NCBI GenBank assembly: GCA_013297875.1
Contig: JAAFIW010000020.1
Span: 1 to 64,000 of the forward strand
Direction: 5' to 3'
Source of the DNA: Comamonadaceae bacterium
GTDB taxonomy: Bacteria; Pseudomonadota; Gammaproteobacteria; Burkholderiales; Burkholderiaceae_C
DNA: 64,000 nt
Below the pieces are notes generated by a model. The model searched no databases. It saw nothing but the letters and a program-made list of their open reading frames with translations, and was not told the origin of the DNA. Positions 60,695 through 64,000 of the stretch are shown here, one piece after another; the first letter of the stretch is position 1; the number at the start of each line of letters is the position of its first letter. The position numbers and the translations under genes were made by a program.

Positions 60695-61512
60695 TTCAAC
60701 TCGGCGTTCACCCTGAAGCTACCCTTTTCCCAATCCAGCGTACCCTTGCTTTTGACGGGATAAACCACGCTTGGCAGCTTCTGGTTGGGCTCCGTGCGTA
60801 TCGACAGCGGAAGGCTTCGCGTTTGGCCCGGCATGACCGGTGTACCTTCTGGCACCCATTCAAACTGTAGGCCGTTGGCGTCCACCGCGTCTAGACTGCC
60901 TTCCAGTCGACCATGCGCGTCGCCGGTGTTTTTAACGGTGACGACGGGTGTACGTTGACCGTTGACGTATTGCATTGCGATCTGGCTTATTTCAAGCTTG
61001 GGTTCCGCCCCGTTCACGGCCAAATAGACCGCAATCGCAATACGTCCACTCACAGGTAAACTCATGCTGGCACCACCGCCCTCAATCAAGGCTTTATAGG
61101 CTGGCTCAACGCCTTCAATCGCCAACATGAAACGACATTCACCGCGTGGCGCGCCATCGGGCACCTCGATTTGAAAGCGAAACGAGGTTTTGCTTCGAGC
61201 GGCAATTTTGACGGTCTTACGCTCCAGAATCACCCACGGACGGCAACTACCCTCCAGCAGTTCATCGAAGTAAGTAATGCCGCCTTCCGGCGAGTAGCGC
61301 CAATCCAGCGTGCGGACCGACACTTCGGTGGCCGCGCTACCTAAGTTATTCAAATCCACCGACTGGCCCAAGCGATTCGGACTTTTGCTGGCCAATTCAA
61401 AGCGCGACGGGGTGGTTGCAATTTCGAAGCTGGCAGCCATCGAATGAGTCACAAACGGCATCAGCAACATCAAAAACAAGCTGGCTGATCGGTTCAATTG
61501 AGCCCAATTCAT
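60691..61512 (-). CDS. periplasmic pilus-chaperone-like protein
   Basis: 273 residues with a signal peptide (SLFLMLLMPFVTHSMAA). Immunoglobulin-like strands are evident: FEIATTPSRFELASKSPN, a middle FRFQIEVPDGAPRGECRF and VYLAVNGAEPK. The arrangement recalls PapD-like assembly chaperones, although the classical signature is not obvious. It sits among subunit-like genes with four-base overlaps on both sides. Confidence 0.65.
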   Translation of the reverse strand: MNWAQLNRSASLFLMLLMPFVTHSMAASFEIATTPSRFELASKSPNRLGQSVDLNNLGSAATEVSVRTLDWRYSPEGGITYFDELLEGSCRPWVILERKTVKIAARSKTSFRFQIEVPDGAPRGECRFMLAIEGVEPAYKALIEGGGASMSLPVSGRIAIAVYLAVNGAEPKLEISQIAMQYVNGQRTPVVTVKNTGDAHGRLEGSLDAVDANGLQFEWVPEGTPVMPGQTRSLPLSIRTEPNQKLPSVVYPVKSKGTLDWEKGSFRVNAELK

Positions 61513-62045
61513 GGAGAAACCTCAATTTCAAAAAACGACTCAAAGCTCAGGTTCTCGCCAGTGCGCAGCTGCAATTCGCGCAGATCAATCCGCATGTTGA
61601 GCTCCAACTGCTCCGACATCATTGCATCACGCACGGTACCAGACCAGACCAGGGTGCGCATGCCCGGGCGCGCCGATCCGCTGGCAAACGCACCCGTTGT
61701 GCGCCACTGCACCAGCAAACCTGAAGGCGAGCGCAACCCGGCGATGAAAACAGGCACGACATAGTAAATACGCGCAATCTGGCCAAGGTACTTGGCTGTG
61801 GCAAGCCGGTATTCAACCCGTCCAAAGTTCACGATGCCCACCGTCGGAAGTGGTCCGCTGAGATACTGCTCCAACGGTCGGCCTTGTTCCGAAACCATGG
61901 GAGGCGAGATTACGCTGGCGCGGGGAGACGCACTATCGTCCAGCCGTTCGACGCGCGCAAAGCTGCTTGACAGGCACATAGCCAGCAGCAAAAACCCAAG
62001 CAATTTGCCGGTGCCGCGCGCACGGGCCGCAAAAAGCAGCGTCAT
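61509..62045 (-). CDS. secreted protein of the pilin-like operon
   Basis: 178 residues. A signal peptide (GKLLGFLLLAMCLSSSFA) is followed by a polar domain with VGIVNFGRVEYRL and a late MRIDLRELQLRTGENL. I do not recognise the family. Four-base ATGA overlaps on both sides bind it tightly to the operon. Confidence 0.65.
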   Translation of the reverse strand: MTLLFAARARGTGKLLGFLLLAMCLSSSFARVERLDDSASPRASVISPPMVSEQGRPLEQYLSGPLPTVGIVNFGRVEYRLATAKYLGQIARIYYVVPVFIAGLRSPSGLLVQWRTTGAFASGSARPGMRTLVWSGTVRDAMMSEQLELNMRIDLRELQLRTGENLSFESFFEIEVSP

Positions 62046-62770
62046 AACAAGGTGGCGGTATAGACCACCGTGCCGCTGTAATTGCCAGCCGGGAAAGCCG
62101 TTGTATTGGCATACTGGAAATTCAGCGTGTTGCTGAAGGTGACCTGGGCAGCAAAACCCAGCGTCGTAGTAGTGCCGATGGGAAAGTTATTTAGCGACTG
62201 CGTGGTGCCACCGACAAACGTCCCATTTTGGAAGTCAAAGTTGGCGTTGGCCCCAGTAGGCGCTGTAGTCACTGTCCAACTGATGGCCGAAAAAGGAATG
62301 GTGCTGGCACCACAGCCACCGGACACGCAAGTCAACGCAGTAGGCGAAGTCACAGTCATGCTGAAGGCCTGCACCAGGTTGCCGCTGGGTACCCGCATGT
62401 TCATGCTGATCGGAACAGCGCCGGTGCTCGCGGCAATAGCAACGCCGTTACCGTTCACCGTAGGCGAAAAAACCTGAGAGTTCCCTGAGACACCGCCCAC
62501 ATCGAATTGCACGGTATCAATGGATCCGGGGGCAGCGGTGCCAATGCGCATCACCAGTGTCCGAACGCCGGTGTAGCCATTGATGATGGTTACAACGGCA
62601 CCCGATTGCGCAACCGGCACCAACCACGCAGCTGCAACCAAGCAAACACGTAGCTGTAGCCGCAATCGCACTGCGCGCCCATTCGCAATACACCGGAGCA
62701 TCTGAGTGGAGGGTTCCATGGCCTTGAACCGCGATGAAACAAAGCCAAGCATTGTCATCAAGCGATTCAA
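62042..62770 (-). CDS. secreted pilin/adhesin-like subunit
   Basis: Up to 242 residues; the start is uncertain (TTG at 62770, ATG at 62758 or 62719). The hydrophobic export segment is VCLVAAAWLVPVAQSG. The mature part is rich in Thr, Asn, Gly and Val, has a Cys pair (CVSGGCG) and ends NYSGTVVYTATLL, like the other subunits. Probably a structural or tip component. Confidence 0.7.
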   Translation of the reverse strand: MNRLMTMLGFVSSRFKAMEPSTQMLRCIANGRAVRLRLQLRVCLVAAAWLVPVAQSGAVVTIINGYTGVRTLVMRIGTAAPGSIDTVQFDVGGVSGNSQVFSPTVNGNGVAIAASTGAVPISMNMRVPSGNLVQAFSMTVTSPTALTCVSGGCGASTIPFSAISWTVTTAPTGANANFDFQNGTFVGGTTQSLNNFPIGTTTTLGFAAQVTFSNTLNFQYANTTAFPAGNYSGTVVYTATLL

Positions 62771-62777
62771 GCCAGTC

Positions 62778-63467
62778 TCACGGTGCCGTTGCGGTGTAGG
62801 TCACCACGTTGCCGTAAACGCCGGCAGCCACCGCATTGGCTGCAAATGCAATGGAGTAGGTGAAGCTGCCACCCAAAGCGGTCAGCAAAGCAATAGGCGT
62901 TGTGGTGGTGCCGTTGCATGCCGTCAAGTTGGTGCCTGGATGCTGCAAGTTACCAGCACCCACCACGCTAGCCACCAGAATGTCGGTGGTTCCAGGTACA
63001 CCGGCAGCGGTTGCACCTGCAGCAAATGCGGTCGCACCACCTAAAGCGCCCAGCGAGCAGGCCAGTGTTGCACCAGTGCCATTTGTCCACGCTGCAACAT
63101 TTAGCAAACCAGCGGTTGTTGTCGGGTTGGTTGTCGCGACGGTTACGGCACCACCAGCGGGTGCAATTGCACCGGCATAGGCTTGGGAATTTCCAACGCC
63201 TGCTGGAACACCAGTGCCCACACCAACGGTAAAGTTCACATCGCTAACGGTGGCATTTGCCGCACCGACACGAAGGATCACCACTTTCGGAACCGTGACG
63301 CGAACGTTCACCCGCGCGGTGGCCACTGCAGCGGTTGCGCTGGGTTGCACACCAATCGTCTGCTCGGCAATCGCGCCAGTACTGACCAAAACCAAGGCTG
63401 CGACGCGGGCAACCAAGCGACATCTGAATGCTTTTTGCACAAAAAATTTTCTAAGAGTGAGGCTCAA
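62778..63467 (-). CDS. secreted pilin-like subunit, tandem copy 1
   Basis: 229 residues from a TTG at 63467 that overlaps the stop of copy 2 (TTGA); a GTG at 63440 is an alternative. The signal peptide is CRLVARVAALVLVSTGAIA. The mature protein is Ala/Thr/Gly/Val-rich, with two Cys and the end VYGNVVTYTATAP. The stretch 62782-63314 is 99% identical to 63468-64000. Confidence 0.78.
   Translation of the reverse strand: MSLTLRKFFVQKAFRCRLVARVAALVLVSTGAIAEQTIGVQPSATAAVATARVNVRVTVPKVVILRVGAANATVSDVNFTVGVGTGVPAGVGNSQAYAGAIAPAGGAVTVATTNPTTTAGLLNVAAWTNGTGATLACSLGALGGATAFAAGATAAGVPGTTDILVASVVGAGNLQHPGTNLTACNGTTTTPIALLTALGGSFTYSIAFAANAVAAGVYGNVVTYTATAP
62782..63314 (-). repeat. tandem gene duplication, unit 1
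   Basis: 533 bp match 63468-64000 with five differences at an offset of 686 bp; four of the five change an amino acid (Asn/Asp, Ala/Val, Val/Ala, Ile/Thr). Confidence 0.95.
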
Positions 63468-64000
63468 GGTGCCGTTGCGGTGTAGGTCACCACGTTGCCG
63501 TAAACGCCGGCAGCCACCGCATTGGCTGCAAATGCAGTGGAGTAGGTGAAGCTGCCACCCAAAGCGGTCAGCAAAGCAATAGGCGTTGTGGTGGTGCCGT
63601 TGCATGCCGTCAAGTTGGTGCCTGGATGCTGCAAGTTACCAGCACCCGCCACGCTAGCCACCAGAATGTCGGTAGTTCCAGGTACACCGGCAGCGGTTGC
63701 ACCTGCAGCAAATGCGGTCGCACCACCTAAAGCGCCCAGCGAGCAGGCCAGTGTTGCACCAGTGCCATTTGTCCACGCTGCAACATTTAGCAAACCAGCG
63801 GTTGTTGTCGGGTTGGTTGTCGCGACGGTTACGGCACCACCAGCGGGTGCAATTGCACCGGCATAGGCTTGGGAATTTCCAACGCCTACTGGAACACCAG
63901 TGCCCACACCAACGGTAAAGTTCACATCGCTAACGGTGGCATCTGCCGCACCGACACGAAGGATCACCACTTTCGGAACCGTGACGCGAACGTTCACCCG
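63464..64000 (-). CDS. secreted pilin-like subunit, tandem copy 2 (5' end outside the window)
   Basis: 179 residues are visible; the start lies beyond 64000. The protein is almost identical to copy 1 over this range. It is the first visible gene of a leftward operon and the gene order continues to the right. An usher, if one exists, is not in this window. Confidence 0.78.
   Translation of the reverse strand, partial: RVNVRVTVPKVVILRVGAADATVSDVNFTVGVGTGVPVGVGNSQAYAGAIAPAGGAVTVATTNPTTTAGLLNVAAWTNGTGATLACSLGALGGATAFAAGATAAGVPGTTDILVASVAGAGNLQHPGTNLTACNGTTTTPIALLTALGGSFTYSTAFAANAVAAGVYGNVVTYTATAP

Noticed and set aside
1-64000. CRISPR array
   Set aside because: No regularly spaced direct repeats; the dispersed elements are scattered and palindromic.
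1-64000. IS element or prophage
   Set aside because: No transposase, integrase or phage structural gene is recognisable in any frame.

Overview
The window looks like chromosomal DNA from a betaproteobacterium of the order Burkholderiales, most likely family Comamonadaceae (Rhodoferax/Polaromonas-like). The grounds are: high-GC coding sequence, a Bug/TctC-type solute receptor, a DUF1631 protein, a MutL with endonuclease-type motifs, the accA-tilS-lysC order, TRAP transport of sugar acids, and a dispersed TAGCTGCTTGAGCA repeat. No rRNA, tRNA, IS element, prophage or CRISPR array was seen. Genus-level placement is inference.

Layout. 1-2.9 kb: an AT-rich accessory patch with two unrecognised genes and a frameshifted remnant of a large surface/RHS-like gene. 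2.9-8.5 kb: MOSC protein, SapC-family protein, CNNM/CorC-type membrane protein, apaH, then a LysR regulator divergent from two paralogous small alpha/beta-barrel-like proteins, one of them exported. 8.5-15 kb: a YdiJ-like flavin/Fe-S dehydrogenase, a GntR regulator facing a class V aminotransferase with operator-like dyads between them, and a TctC receptor. 15-20.2 kb: DUF1631 protein, the RNA helicase rhlE with a structured leader, and an NAD(P)-binding protein whose start lies inside rhlE. 20.3-30 kb: a sugar-acid locus with a TRAP transporter, an enolase-superfamily dehydratase, an FCD regulator, an IlvD/Edd dehydratase, dgoK, dgoA and an SDR. These would import a hexonate/aldonate, dehydrate it, phosphorylate the 2-keto-3-deoxy acid and cleave it.

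30-35.4 kb: a collagen-like lipoprotein, metC, mutL and def. 35.4-39.2 kb: a LysR/MFS exporter/hydrolase cassette. 39.2-43 kb: both ways of handling pyrophosphate, the membrane proton pump hppA (with a C-terminal OmpA-like domain) and soluble ppa. 43-47 kb: a BLUF photoreceptor, a lipase-like hydrolase, an L,D-carboxypeptidase and a two-domain response regulator. 47-53 kb: lysC, tilS, a decayed two-gene toxin/antitoxin-like pair, accA, an AlkA-like glycosylase and cysS. 53-60 kb: a TPR protein, an L,D-transpeptidase, two cyclophilins, lpxH, mtfA and a glycosyltransferase. 60-64 kb: a secreted pilin/chaperone-like operon read leftward and continuing beyond the window, with two nearly identical tandem subunit genes.

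The most unusual signal is a ~60 bp dispersed repeat. It has a palindromic head GCTAY-N7-RTAGC, then TGCTTGAGCA, then TGGGCTG..GCC. About 19 full or partial copies occur here, about half of them inside protein-coding genes and in frame (tilS, mutL twice, ydiJ twice, dgoK, cysS, ldcA, a glycosyltransferase, a TPR protein). Copies read in the sense direction inside genes have lost the TGA of TGCTTGAGCA. Intergenic copies and most antisense copies keep it. One sense copy supplies the stop codon of dgoA.
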